From Candidatus Nitronereus thalassa (lineage in GTDB: Bacteria; Nitrospirota; Nitrospiria; Nitrospirales; UBA8639): a stretch of 64,000 nucleotides of DNA. Below are positions 52,349 to 61,042 of the stretch, in pieces. The translations under genes were made by a program, and so were the position numbers. The notes under the pieces are model-generated. The model searched no databases and was not told the origin of the DNA. It worked only from the letters and a program-made list of their open reading frames with translations. Each line of letters starts with the position of its first letter. Position 1 is the first letter of the stretch. The stretch lies in contig NZ_JAQOUE010000001.1 of assembly GCF_032191465.1 (NCBI RefSeq), forward strand, positions 1,984,001 through 2,048,000. Direction: 5' to 3'.

Positions 52349-53446
52349 ATGACTGAGAATTACTTCCATAAAAATGTGATTTCAAAAACGTTGTGGGTTC
52401 TTATGATCACGGTGGGGCTTACATTCCATGCCATCGAACCAGCCTCTTCGAAATCTCTCAACGTGGTTCCGGAGGACATGGCTTACATTCCCTTCGGGCT
52501 GGCAATCATGGGAATCGATAAAGACATTAAACAAAGAACCTCCGTTCAAAGTGAGACTCCCTCCCTTTATGAACGTAGAATGTCGATGCCCTGGTCCAAA
52601 GCAGCGTTTCAGGATGAAGGGCCTGCCCATTGGGTCCTCCTCAGCTCCTATCTCATAGACAAGTTTGAGGTGTCGAATCAAAAGTATGGGAAATTCATGA
52701 AGGCGACGGGACATGCAGCTCCGGCGTATTGGGATGACCCTCGCTTAAACGGCGACACGCAGCCGGTAGTGGGCGTGAACTGGTTTGATGCGAAGGCCTT
52801 TTGTGAATGGGAAGGCAAACGCCTCCCCACGGAAGCCGAATGGGAGAACGCGGCCCGAGGCCCAGAAGGACTGATCTACCCCTGGGGAAACGCTTTTGAC
52901 GCGGGCAAAGTCAACAATGGCAAACGAAATGCGTCTACGATGCCCATTGACTCTCTTGAAGAGTCTGTTAGCCCCTATGGGCTTTATCACATGGCGGGCA
53001 ATGTCTTTGAATGGGTGAACGATTGGTACGATCCAAACTATTATTCCAAAGGCCCCTTTCAACCCAATCCAGCAGGACCACCCAAAGGGGTTTGGTTGGG
53101 TGGCACAGGAACGTATGTTGATCGGCTAACAGTCGGGGAGAAAAAAGTTATCCGAGGTGGATCCTGGATTGCCGGCAATCATACCGTGACAACCACTCAT
53201 CGATTTTGGAATCACCCAATGAATAACAGCTATGGTGTGGGACTAGGATTCAGATGTGCACAGACAACCACCCAAGAAGTTGAAGATGCATTTCGAGTGT
53301 ACGCCATCAAGGCAATGAAGGAAGTGGGAATGGAGCGGTACAAGCAAGCCGGAGATTATATTGAAGAAGCCCTTAAGGTTGATCCACGGAATGAAAGTTT
53401 GTTGCGACTTAGGGACATTGTCCAAAAGGGTCAGAATCAATCTTGA
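52349..53446 (+). CDS. Exported SUMF1/FGE-fold protein with C-terminal TPR
   Basis: A 365-residue paralog of the preceding protein. After a signal-like segment, DMAYIPFGLAIMGIDKDI opens the SUMF1 domain, followed by a ~50-residue insert. Then come YLIDKFEVSNQKYGKFM, the near-identical core VVGVNWFDAKAFCEWEGKRL and GLGFRCAQTT. No cysteines lie between IRGGSW and GLGFRC. A TPR-like tail (YKQAGDYIEEALKVDPRNES) ends it. GAGAGGA precedes the start; ATG 52343 and 52328 are in-frame alternatives. It is probably exported and may pair with the first copy. Confidence 0.85.
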   Translation: MTENYFHKNVISKTLWVLMITVGLTFHAIEPASSKSLNVVPEDMAYIPFGLAIMGIDKDIKQRTSVQSETPSLYERRMSMPWSKAAFQDEGPAHWVLLSSYLIDKFEVSNQKYGKFMKATGHAAPAYWDDPRLNGDTQPVVGVNWFDAKAFCEWEGKRLPTEAEWENAARGPEGLIYPWGNAFDAGKVNNGKRNASTMPIDSLEESVSPYGLYHMAGNVFEWVNDWYDPNYYSKGPFQPNPAGPPKGVWLGGTGTYVDRLTVGEKKVIRGGSWIAGNHTVTTTHRFWNHPMNNSYGVGLGFRCAQTTTQEVEDAFRVYAIKAMKEVGMERYKQAGDYIEEALKVDPRNESLLRLRDIVQKGQNQS

Positions 53447-53522
53447 ATTTTACATCGGCGAACAACAATTCACCTCGGTGAATTAAATAAAATGGGGTAT
53501 GGCCAATAAACAGAGGTGAACC

Positions 53523-53894
53523 ATGAAAAAACAAAATTTTATAAAACTCACCATGATCGCTTGGAGCATAACCTGGGGCATGGGGTTGGCATGGGCCGGC
53601 CCTGCCGGAAGTCAATTCATCCCGCAAAATCCCGTCCAAGAGTCGCTTTACCTCGCTGGAAAAAATGTAGAGGAAGCATGGGAAGCATTTCATCATGCCG
53701 CACTCGGAGGGACTCTGGCATCACCAGATATGCAGACAAAGATAGAAGAGGCTCTCCATACATCTCGCCTTCTACTAGTCGATGCTCGGAATGCTGCAAG
53801 GGACAACGACACCAAAACCGTGTTCAAAATAACCAATCGAATTGAAAAAATTTCTGATCAAATTAAGGAAGATAGTCAAAGGCCAAAACAATGA
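53523..53894 (+). CDS. Small exported helical protein
   Basis: A 123-residue exported protein. Signal segment ends at GLAWA. The mature part is predicted all-helical, for example VEEAWEAFHHAALGGTLA and IEEALHTSRLLLVDARNAAR, ending KISDQIKEDSQRPKQ. No Cys and no recognised family. It overlaps the third SUMF1-like gene by 4 bp (ATGA), so the two are coupled and may act together. Confidence 0.72.
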   Translation: MKKQNFIKLTMIAWSITWGMGLAWAGPAGSQFIPQNPVQESLYLAGKNVEEAWEAFHHAALGGTLASPDMQTKIEEALHTSRLLLVDARNAARDNDTKTVFKITNRIEKISDQIKEDSQRPKQ

Positions 53895-54715
53895 ATACGA
53901 AATTGATCACCAGACTGCTCCTTGGCCTGATCTTTTGCCATCTCCCTGCATGGGCCAACCATCCGGAGGTAGAACGGGATGATGTATCCATGGTGAACAT
54001 ACCGGCAGGAAACTTTATCCGAGGGAGTAGCACGGGAATGGGTCGATCGGACGAAATGCCAAGAGAAAAAATATACATCGATGCTTTTTCCATTGATAAA
54101 TTCGAAGTGACCAATAAACGGTATCTGGCCTTCATTGCGGCAACGGGCCATAAAGAGCCCTATAATGTTTATGAAGAAGGTTCATTATTTAAAGTGACAG
54201 ACATTCATGATCTCCCGGTCGTCCAAGTCACATGGCATGATGCCGCGGATTACTGCCAGTGGGTGGGAAAACGTCTCCCCACGGAGGCCGAATGGGAAAA
54301 AGCGGCCAGAGGCACGGATGGGAGGATGTTTCCCTGGGGCGACGAGAAGCCATCGTCACTCCATGCCAATTACGATCGTGATTGGGCTGACAAGGCAACC
54401 CTCAAACCAGTGGGATCTTTGCCACAAGGCGCGTCCCCTTACGGGGTGCATGACATGTCTGGAAATGCCAGAGAATGGGTCCAGGATTGGTATGACAAGG
54501 ATTATTATGCCCAGGCTCCCAAGCGCAATCCTAGGGGACCCGACAAGAGCCTTCTCAAGGTGATCCGAGGAGGGTCATGGCGTAGCTTCGACTCAGACAT
54601 CAGAGCGGCGGCACGAGGCAAGGGGGGATTTGCCCTCAAAACTCACGGAACCGGGTTCCGGTGCGCTAGAGATATGTCGACAGAACACAAGATCAGGCTG
54701 CAAGGTCCAGAATGA
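53891..54715 (+). CDS. Exported SUMF1/FGE-fold protein, no TPR
   Basis: A 274-residue third paralog, lacking the TPR tail. The signal peptide (LLLGLIFCHLPAWA) is followed by VSMVNIPAGNFIRGSSTGMG, YIDAFSIDKFEVTNKRYL, VTWHDAADYCQWVGKRLPTE, AEWEKAARGTDGRMFPWGDE, DMSGNAREWVQDWYDKDYYA and TGFRCARDMS. It has no cysteines at the FGE copper site. It is closer to the general bacterial SUMF family than to the other two. Coupled to the helical protein gene before it. Confidence 0.86.
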   Translation: MNTKLITRLLLGLIFCHLPAWANHPEVERDDVSMVNIPAGNFIRGSSTGMGRSDEMPREKIYIDAFSIDKFEVTNKRYLAFIAATGHKEPYNVYEEGSLFKVTDIHDLPVVQVTWHDAADYCQWVGKRLPTEAEWEKAARGTDGRMFPWGDEKPSSLHANYDRDWADKATLKPVGSLPQGASPYGVHDMSGNAREWVQDWYDKDYYAQAPKRNPRGPDKSLLKVIRGGSWRSFDSDIRAAARGKGGFALKTHGTGFRCARDMSTEHKIRLQGPE

Positions 54716-54814
54716 TGACAATACAAGAATCCAGGAATATGGAAGTTGTTCAGAAAAAGTCTCAAATAAATGGATCTATGACAAGTCTTGTACAATGAAG
54801 GAAACGGACAAATT

Positions 54815-55402
54815 ATGAAAGTCGCCCGTCGATTTCAAATCCTATCAATCGCAGTAGCCATTGTCCTGATAGGATTCAATGTTTCCTGGCCTCATGAATA
54901 TTCCGGAGACCTCAAGGGTATAGATCCCATGATCGTGGCGGAATACATCCATGCGGTGATCGAATCGGACCGAACTCTCTATGCGATTCATGTGGTCGAG
55001 AGAATGCAAGACACCGGCACTGCCATTGCTTCAGAGAGATGGGAGGCCATGAACGCCCTACCACTACCAGCCCAAATGCTTCTACTCTCCGGAAAGCGGG
55101 TTCAGAAAATGGGAGTGGGACTCCACTATAGATTGGCAAGTCTATGGCCAATTTACGCCAAAAACGGTCCTAAAACCGACTTCGAACAGCAAGGGCTTGA
55201 GGCGGTAGTGAAAGATGGAAGCCAGCCCTACACGGATATCATTGAAGAAGGTAACACCAAATTTTTTGTGGCGATTTATGCCGATCGTGCCGTCTCAAGT
55301 GCGTGCGTTAATTGTCACAACACTCACATCCTCAGTCCGAAACGAGATCAAAAATTAGGCGATGTGATGGGGGGACTGATCATTTCTTTCCCCGTTCAGT
55401 AG
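54815..55402 (+). CDS. DUF3365 (Tll0287-like) c-type haem protein
   Basis: A 195-residue exported protein with one haem c motif, ACVNCHNTH, near the C terminus. The N-terminal segment (ILSIAVAIVLIGFNVSW) is a signal or anchor. The string MNALPLPAQMLLLSGKRVQK and the C-terminal DVMGGLIISFPVQ are family hallmarks of DUF3365, often the sensory part of redox-sensing kinases and chemoreceptors. As a free-standing exported haem protein it could carry electrons or bind gases. It is in the sigma-54-like operon, upstream of the cupredoxin-like gene. Confidence 0.85.
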   Translation: MKVARRFQILSIAVAIVLIGFNVSWPHEYSGDLKGIDPMIVAEYIHAVIESDRTLYAIHVVERMQDTGTAIASERWEAMNALPLPAQMLLLSGKRVQKMGVGLHYRLASLWPIYAKNGPKTDFEQQGLEAVVKDGSQPYTDIIEEGNTKFFVAIYADRAVSSACVNCHNTHILSPKRDQKLGDVMGGLIISFPVQ

Positions 55403-55457
55403 AACAAAATTTAGTTTTGTCATCAAATGCTATTCGATCTTTAAAATACGAGAACAC

Positions 55458-56408
55458 ATGTTGAAACTTTTCACCAAGGAAATCCAAATCAGATTAGGGA
55501 TATTTCTTTTTCCCATGATCTTTACAACCATGGACTTGGTCACAGGCCCCTACCCAGCCCTCAGTTACGAAGAAAGGACAGATTTTCAGGGAGGGCGTTT
55601 GACTGGCACGGTCGTTCTGAATGGTACTTTGCCTCAACCCAAACGATACAATCTGGTCTTGTTCCCTGATCCTTACTACTGTGGCCGAATATCAGATGGG
55701 AAAGGGTGGCGCATGTCTCCATTCATGCAATTGAGATCAAGGGATACCATTCCTGGAGTTCTTGTGTTCCTCAACAATATCGAATGGGGAAAACCTCTTC
55801 GGCTGCAACGACCCGTCGTACAAGCCAAAAACTGTGAGTTTGCCCCTTATATTACAAAGATATCTCACGGGAATACGCTCGCTTTTGAAAACTTAGACCC
55901 CGTCCCTCACGACATTGAGGTCTTCGAATATTCAGAAAAGGGAGGGAAATTTATTTTTCGCGAGCCCCTTGTAAGGAATCCCCAACTTCAGAAAAGTGAT
56001 TTCCTGACTGAAAACGGGCAAGCGAAACATCTGCCAGGTCCCAAAGTGACCCACCGGGCCTTCTCAAAAGGACCAATGGTTTTTCGATGCAGCTTTCATG
56101 AATACATGGAGGCATGGGGATTTGTCTTGAGTCATCCCTATTACTCTATCACGGGAACCTCGGGTGAATTTACGATCACTGATATTCCGCCTGGAAAGTA
56201 TCAGCTTGTGGTTTGGCATCCTCTTGGCCGGCTGGAGCAGTATATCGAGATCACCGCCTCTCACACATTGAGTCTCGACCTCGAATTTAAACCGACCGCC
56301 CCCATCACATATGCGGAAGATAAACCTCAGCCCAACCCGTTTGGCATTGATCTGTTAGGCGATAGTCAAATCGTTCCCACGGTGGAACTGCAGAAATGGG
56401 AGGACTAG
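55458..56408 (+). CDS. Exported cupredoxin-like protein with carboxypeptidase-regulatory-like domain
   Basis: A 316-residue exported protein. The first domain contains DPVPHDIEVFEYS and later MVFRCSFHEYMEAW, giving His plus C-x2-H-x2-M, the ligand set of type 1 copper (amicyanin-like loop). The second domain (about residues 235-290) contains GTSGEFTITDIPPGKYQLVV, typical of carboxypeptidase-regulatory or Cna-B-like beta sandwiches. This points to a periplasmic electron carrier or copper-binding protein. It is the last gene of the proposed sigma-54-controlled operon, next to a haem protein gene. Confidence 0.82.
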   Translation: MLKLFTKEIQIRLGIFLFPMIFTTMDLVTGPYPALSYEERTDFQGGRLTGTVVLNGTLPQPKRYNLVLFPDPYYCGRISDGKGWRMSPFMQLRSRDTIPGVLVFLNNIEWGKPLRLQRPVVQAKNCEFAPYITKISHGNTLAFENLDPVPHDIEVFEYSEKGGKFIFREPLVRNPQLQKSDFLTENGQAKHLPGPKVTHRAFSKGPMVFRCSFHEYMEAWGFVLSHPYYSITGTSGEFTITDIPPGKYQLVVWHPLGRLEQYIEITASHTLSLDLEFKPTAPITYAEDKPQPNPFGIDLLGDSQIVPTVELQKWED

Positions 56409-56500
56409 CCATTGCATCCCAACAAGACATTGGCCATCAGGGCAACAGCCATGAGCCAGAAATTCCTTGTTGCGAAGCAACTCTCAAGGAGGTATGACCC

Positions 56501-57421
56501 ATGAACATTATCATTGCAGGAGGAACCGGGTTTATTGGGAAGCACCTTTGTCAAGAATTAAGTGAACGTGAACACAAGGTGACAGTTCTCACACGGAACG
56601 CCTCCAAAGCGCGAAATGTCCTTCCCACACAAATTCATCTCAGCGAGTGGGACTGTTTAAACTGGGGTTCTCTGGAAAGCACGCTCTCCGGGTCGGATGC
56701 CGTCATCAATCTGGCCGGGGAACCGATTGCTGAGGGCCGATGGACTCCATCGCGCAAAGAACAGCTTCGCTCCAGCCGGATCGATACGACTCGCATGATT
56801 GTGAACGCGATGTCCAATCTTCCTCTGACCGTTCGCCCCAGAGTGCTTATCAATGCTTCGGGCATCGGGTATTACGGTCTTGATGAAACTAAGACCGTCG
56901 ATGAATTATCAAAAGCAGGAAATGGTTTTTTGGCCGCTTTGTGTGTGGAATGGGAAGCCGAAGCCTTGAGGGCCACTGACTATGGCCTTCGAACAGTATG
57001 CCTGAGAACCGGAATGGTCTTGGGCCAAGACGGAGGTGCTCTCCCTAAGATGCTCCTCCCTTTTCGCCTTTTTCTGGGAGGGCCAATTGGTGATGGCCAG
57101 CAACCAATTAGCTGGATTCACGTGAAAGATCACGTCCAACTCATTCAGGCTATTCTTGAACATGATTCCTATCGGGGCCCGATTAATGCTGTGTCCCCTC
57201 ATCCAGTAACTATGAAAGAGTTTTGCATTCAATTAGGCAAGGTATTAGGGAGACCCTCTTGGCTTCCAGTCCCAAGATTTGCTCTGAAGCTTGGATTGGG
57301 TGAATTATCCACGCTCATGACACATGGACAACGGGTCGACCCTTTGATGGCACAAAAACTGGGGTTCACTTTTCAATACCCCAAGCTCCCGTCTGCACTT
57401 TCGGAAATACTAGAAAAATGA
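56501..57421 (+). CDS. TIGR01777 family NAD-dependent epimerase (SDR39U1/YfcH-like)
   Basis: A 306-residue extended SDR. NAD-binding motif IIAGGTGFIGKHLCQEL, GSDAVINLAGEPIAEGRWTP, INASGIGYYG with the catalytic Tyr, and SWIHVKDHVQLIQAIL. The C-terminal DUF1731-type region ends ALSEILEK. The AAGGAGG ribosome site is clear. In many bacteria this family lies beside photolyase, YbgA/DUF1722 and B12-dependent MerR regulator genes; here the latter two are a few genes downstream. Substrate unknown. Confidence 0.9.
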   Translation: MNIIIAGGTGFIGKHLCQELSEREHKVTVLTRNASKARNVLPTQIHLSEWDCLNWGSLESTLSGSDAVINLAGEPIAEGRWTPSRKEQLRSSRIDTTRMIVNAMSNLPLTVRPRVLINASGIGYYGLDETKTVDELSKAGNGFLAALCVEWEAEALRATDYGLRTVCLRTGMVLGQDGGALPKMLLPFRLFLGGPIGDGQQPISWIHVKDHVQLIQAILEHDSYRGPINAVSPHPVTMKEFCIQLGKVLGRPSWLPVPRFALKLGLGELSTLMTHGQRVDPLMAQKLGFTFQYPKLPSALSEILEK

Positions 57422-57463
57422 TCGGAAGGACGGTGTTTCTGACATAGTTGAAAGGAAAATTTT

Positions 57464-58039
57464 ATGATCACTCATTGTTCATTCAAAGGCCTATTGATAA
57501 AAACGTTCGGATCGAGCCTCATATGCCTCTATTCCCTCATGCTGTTCAGTGTTACTGGATGGTCCATGACGGTCAACATATCCCGAGGGCAGCCAATTCC
57601 CGACGCCACACTTCTTGGTGCAGACAATACCCGTATACAAATGAACGAACTCAAGGGTCGCGTAAAAATTTTGAGCGTGGTTCCACAACTCAATACTCCT
57701 GTCTGCGATGAACAGACGCATCGATTTAGTGAAAAGAATGAGGGGTTGGATCAACACCTTCAAATTGTCACGATCAGCACGAATACCTATGAGGATCAAG
57801 CGGTCTTCGCAGAAAAAGCCCGAATTGGAAATATCACCTTTCTCTCTGACTCTCCCGATTTTGATTTTGGCCGAAAGACAGGTTTCTTGCATCCCATGCA
57901 TCAAATTTTGCAACGCGCAGTGATGGTGCTGGATGAGGAAAATGTCGTGCGGTATATTGAAATTGTACCCATGAGCCAGCTCCCTAATTTCCCGGCAGCA
58001 TTAGAGGCGGCTCGGCGTGTGCTTGGTCCTCGTCCCTAA
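57464..58039 (+). CDS. Exported thiol peroxidase-like (Tpx) protein, apparently 1-Cys
   Basis: A 191-residue peroxiredoxin of the Tpx/AhpC fold. A signal segment (SSLICLYSLMLFSVTGWS) is unusual since most Tpx are cytoplasmic. The peroxidatic site reads VPQLNTPVCDEQTHRF with the Thr and Cys conserved. The resolving Cys of E. coli Tpx (helix 3) is missing: FLSDSPDFDFGRKTG has none, and the only other Cys are in the signal. It would need an external thiol reductant. Fifth-gene spacing is tight to DUF4149 (9 bp). Confidence 0.85.
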   Translation: MITHCSFKGLLIKTFGSSLICLYSLMLFSVTGWSMTVNISRGQPIPDATLLGADNTRIQMNELKGRVKILSVVPQLNTPVCDEQTHRFSEKNEGLDQHLQIVTISTNTYEDQAVFAEKARIGNITFLSDSPDFDFGRKTGFLHPMHQILQRAVMVLDEENVVRYIEIVPMSQLPNFPAALEAARRVLGPRP

Positions 58040-58047
58040 GAGGTGTC

Positions 58048-58512
58048 ATGATGGTAGAAACTCTGGCCTATCTCCATATCCTCGCGATTGCCGTGCTCGT
58101 AGGAAAGGTCGTTTTTTTATCCTTCGTGACCGCCCCCGTGCTCGCACGAACTCTGGACCCTGATTCGTTTGCGAAGGTCGTGCGCCAACTCTTTCCCCAG
58201 TACTATGCGCTGGGAATGGTGGCGGCCACCATAGGATGGGCCACGATCACAAGCATCGGTCTTTTAAAAGGGTTCGGCCCCATTGATCTGATTTCTTCCA
58301 CCCTGTGGCTTGGCATCTTGACCATTGAAAATTACTGTCGATCGCCTCTGACACCAAGAATTAATGCTTTGAGTGATCGATTGAAGGAGGCAGACCAACG
58401 AGGACTAAACATCCTTTCCGTTAAAAAAGATCGAGATGATCTCCATCGCCTGTCTGTACAACTCAATAGCCTGGTGCTGATCATTGGATTGTGCTTGATA
58501 GGATTGATCTAA
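58048..58512 (+). CDS. DUF4149 membrane protein
   Basis: A 154-residue protein with four hydrophobic segments. LHILAIAVLVGKVVFLSFV, FAKVVRQLFPQYYALGMV and LVLIIGLCLIGLI are consistent with DUF4149. Ala/Pro-rich TAPVLARTLDPDSF lies at the start of the second segment. Function unknown; it is in the run between Tpx and the PDZ protein. Confidence 0.78.
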   Translation: MMVETLAYLHILAIAVLVGKVVFLSFVTAPVLARTLDPDSFAKVVRQLFPQYYALGMVAATIGWATITSIGLLKGFGPIDLISSTLWLGILTIENYCRSPLTPRINALSDRLKEADQRGLNILSVKKDRDDLHRLSVQLNSLVLIIGLCLIGLI

Positions 58513-58538
58513 GCCTACGACCCAACAAGGAGAATAAA

Positions 58539-59018
58539 ATGAAAACATCGGCACAAACCTCATTTCTTCAGTATTCCCTTTATTCCGAGCGTTGGATTCT
58601 GCTGACTAGTTTCCTCGGAATCCTGCTCCTGTTCCCAATCAAGGGCCATAGTCAGGAGAGCTATCCAATCCAAAGCAACCCTCATGGGGACATGGAACAA
58701 CCCATGCTGCCACCACCAGGAATTATCGGAGTGGCCTTGCATCTCACCGCAGAGCGTATCGGGGACCCTGCGGGATTATTTATCAGGGCCACTCATCCTG
58801 CGGGGCCAGGAGCCAGAGCAGGACTCGCCCATGGACAAGAAATCTTGGCCGTGGATGGTCAACCAGTCAAAGGCAAAACCTATCGTGAAGTCGTCGCGAT
58901 TATACGGGGAGAAATCGGGAAATCCGTGACACTTACTGTGAGAACGTTTTCAAATGTTAAAGAAGTGAAAATAATTCGTGTGAGTGAAGACATGTTATCG
59001 GAAGAGAAACACACCTGA
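58539..59018 (+). CDS. PDZ-domain protein, exported
   Basis: A 159-residue exported protein. A signal segment (WILLTSFLGILLLFPIKG) is followed by a PDZ domain with IGVALHLTAERIGDPAGLFI, GPGARAGLAHGQEILAVDGQ and VVAIIRGEIGKSVTLTV. No protease domain is attached, so it may be an adaptor or a reduced C-terminal protease relative. ATG 58539 has AAGGAG seven nt upstream. It lies in the tight gene run with Tpx and YbgA. Confidence 0.82.
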   Translation: MKTSAQTSFLQYSLYSERWILLTSFLGILLLFPIKGHSQESYPIQSNPHGDMEQPMLPPPGIIGVALHLTAERIGDPAGLFIRATHPAGPGARAGLAHGQEILAVDGQPVKGKTYREVVAIIRGEIGKSVTLTVRTFSNVKEVKIIRVSEDMLSEEKHT

Positions 59019-59070
59019 TCAAGAGGTATGGATAACCAAGTCTCGTCTTCACGGACTTAAGACAATTATT

Positions 59071-60072
59071 ATGAAAACCACCCCCTCCACCGCAAAACCG
59101 CATGAAGATAAAAAGGAACCCCTTCCTTCAACACTACGCATAGGGATCAGTCACTGCCTGCTAGGTGAAGAAGTGAGGTTTGATGGTGGGCATAAACGTG
59201 ATGGTTTCTTAGCCGACACCTTTAGTCAATTTGTCGAATGGGTCCCCGTCTGCCCGGAATACGAGGCGGGGTTGGGCATTCCCCGTGAGGCCATGCGCTT
59301 GGTGGGAAATTCGGACAATCCGACCCTTATTACGATTAAAACAAAAAAAGACCACACAGCCCTTCTGAAAAATTATTCTCAGAAAAAGGTCAAAGAACTC
59401 GAAACCATGAATTTAGATGGCTTTGTCTTTAAGAAGGATTCCCCAAGCTGCGGAGTTCATCGGGTCCGAATTTATAATGACCATGGAATGCCCAACCCAC
59501 ATGGCAGAGGACTCTTTGCCCAAAGATATATTGAAAGCAATCCTCTGATTCCCGTGGAAGAAGAGGGGCGGCTCAATGATCCGGTATTAAGGGAAAACTT
59601 TGTCGAACGTGTGTTCTGCTACCAACGATGGCGGCTCCTGAATCGCGCTCGGGTCAACCGCAGGGCACTTGTCGAGTTTCATACAAAACACAAGTTTCTG
59701 TTGTTAGCCCATGGTCGGACCCATTATCAAAAACTTGGTCGCCTCGTGGCGGATAGTAAAAAGTATTCTCCAAGTGAATTGACGACCGAGTATGGAAATC
59801 TGTTCATGGAAGCCCTCAAAACGAAGGCAACTACGCGAAAACACATGGATGTACTCCAACATCTCGCCGGATTTCTTAAAAAACAATTGTCTCGTAATGA
59901 ACGCCAGGAATTAGTCGAAGTCATAGAAGACTATCACCGTGGCTTGACCCCTCTCATCGTTCCTCTCACCTTGATTATTCATTACGTCAAGATCCATCAG
60001 ATTAGTTATCTGCTCGATCAGGTCTATCTGACGCCTCATCCCAAAGAACTGATGTTACGCAACCATGTCTAA
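59071..60072 (+). CDS. DUF523-DUF1722 fusion protein (YbgA-like)
   Basis: A 333-residue protein. The DUF523 part begins RIGISHCLLGEEVRFDGGHK, then FVEWVPVCPEYEAGLGIPRE and FKKDSPSCGVHRVRIY, with Cys in each motif suggesting metal or thiol chemistry. The DUF1722 part has LVEFHTKHKFLLLAHGRTHY and LVEVIEDYHRGLTPLIVPLT. YbgA-like genes commonly adjoin photolyase genes and B12-dependent MerR regulators. Its last 8 bases overlap the regulator gene. It has been linked to photolyase function; the reaction is unknown. Confidence 0.88.
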   Translation: MKTTPSTAKPHEDKKEPLPSTLRIGISHCLLGEEVRFDGGHKRDGFLADTFSQFVEWVPVCPEYEAGLGIPREAMRLVGNSDNPTLITIKTKKDHTALLKNYSQKKVKELETMNLDGFVFKKDSPSCGVHRVRIYNDHGMPNPHGRGLFAQRYIESNPLIPVEEEGRLNDPVLRENFVERVFCYQRWRLLNRARVNRRALVEFHTKHKFLLLAHGRTHYQKLGRLVADSKKYSPSELTTEYGNLFMEALKTKATTRKHMDVLQHLAGFLKKQLSRNERQELVEVIEDYHRGLTPLIVPLTLIIHYVKIHQISYLLDQVYLTPHPKELMLRNHV

Positions 60073-60997
60073 ATTTCAGTGTAACCCATCAGGATTCGGC
60101 ATCAAGCATCTGTCGGAGATCACAGGGTTAAGTGCCCATGTCATAAGAAAGTGGGACCAACGGTACAATTTCCTATCGCCTTATCGTGCTGAAAATGGTT
60201 ACCGTCTGTTTACTCCGATAGATCTTCAATTATTGATCTTTATTAAATCTCAGGTCGCCCTGGGTAACACTATTGGACAACTCGCCCTTCGAGGCCGGGA
60301 GGCGCTCATCGCCGAAATGAATTCCGGTCCCCTAGACCTGAGTGTATTTCCCGTGGAAGTTCAATCCCAGGTTGCTGAGATACTGGACGCAGCAAGGAAG
60401 GGAAACCAGGCAGCCGTCGAATACACCCTATATCTTTTCGTTCAGCACTATGGCATTGACCGAGCGTTGATCGACATATTTTTTCCAATCCTTCGGACCA
60501 TTGGCGATCTTTGGCATCAAGGGCGTATTGGCATTCCAGGAGAGCAATCAGTTTCTCAAACCATTCGTAGAGTGCTTGCTGAAGATATTTTACTTCAAAA
60601 GGGAGCAGAGAAGCCGCAGGCATTGATCGCCTGCATGCCCAATGATTACCATGAAATCGGCGCAATGGCAGCGTTGCGGCTTCTTCAAAAGTGCGGCTGG
60701 AAAGCCCTTTACCTTGGTGCGGATTCGAGTATTGAAATTGTTCGACTGGCTTGCACCCGGAGGCAGGCACAACTGGTTCTATTTTCCTGCGTCGTTGAGC
60801 GCTCCCCTGAAGAAATGAAAGCCCTCATTGACAATATCGTGAAACATTTACTGCCTATCACCAACGTAGTCATAGGAGGTCAAGGAGGTTTGTTATATAT
60901 TGACTGGCTTGAACGAAAGGGTATCCGGTATATTGGAAAATTGGAAGCCGTAAAGGAACTCCATCCCCGATCATTGGAACATTCACGGATAGCCTAA
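60065..60997 (+). CDS. MerR-family regulator with B12-binding domain (CarH/LitR-like)
   Basis: A 310-residue regulator. The MerR DNA-binding domain reads GIKHLSEITGLSAHVIRKWD then QRYNFLSPYRAENGYRLFTP. The middle helical domain has IGDLWHQGRIGIPGEQSVSQ, equal to the W-x9-E-H capping motif of CarH except that the final His is Gln (W-x9-E-Q); the His right after the Trp is kept. The Rossmann domain has the cobalt-ligand motif D-x-H-x-x-G as NDYHEIGAMA. CarH binds adenosylcobalamin in the dark as a tetramer and falls apart in light. It is coupled to the YbgA-like gene. Confidence 0.87.
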   Translation: MSKFQCNPSGFGIKHLSEITGLSAHVIRKWDQRYNFLSPYRAENGYRLFTPIDLQLLIFIKSQVALGNTIGQLALRGREALIAEMNSGPLDLSVFPVEVQSQVAEILDAARKGNQAAVEYTLYLFVQHYGIDRALIDIFFPILRTIGDLWHQGRIGIPGEQSVSQTIRRVLAEDILLQKGAEKPQALIACMPNDYHEIGAMAALRLLQKCGWKALYLGADSSIEIVRLACTRRQAQLVLFSCVVERSPEEMKALIDNIVKHLLPITNVVIGGQGGLLYIDWLERKGIRYIGKLEAVKELHPRSLEHSRIA

Positions 60998-61042
60998 AAA
61001 AGTTATTAGCAATGTGACGAATATGAAAAAGGAGTGGCAAAC

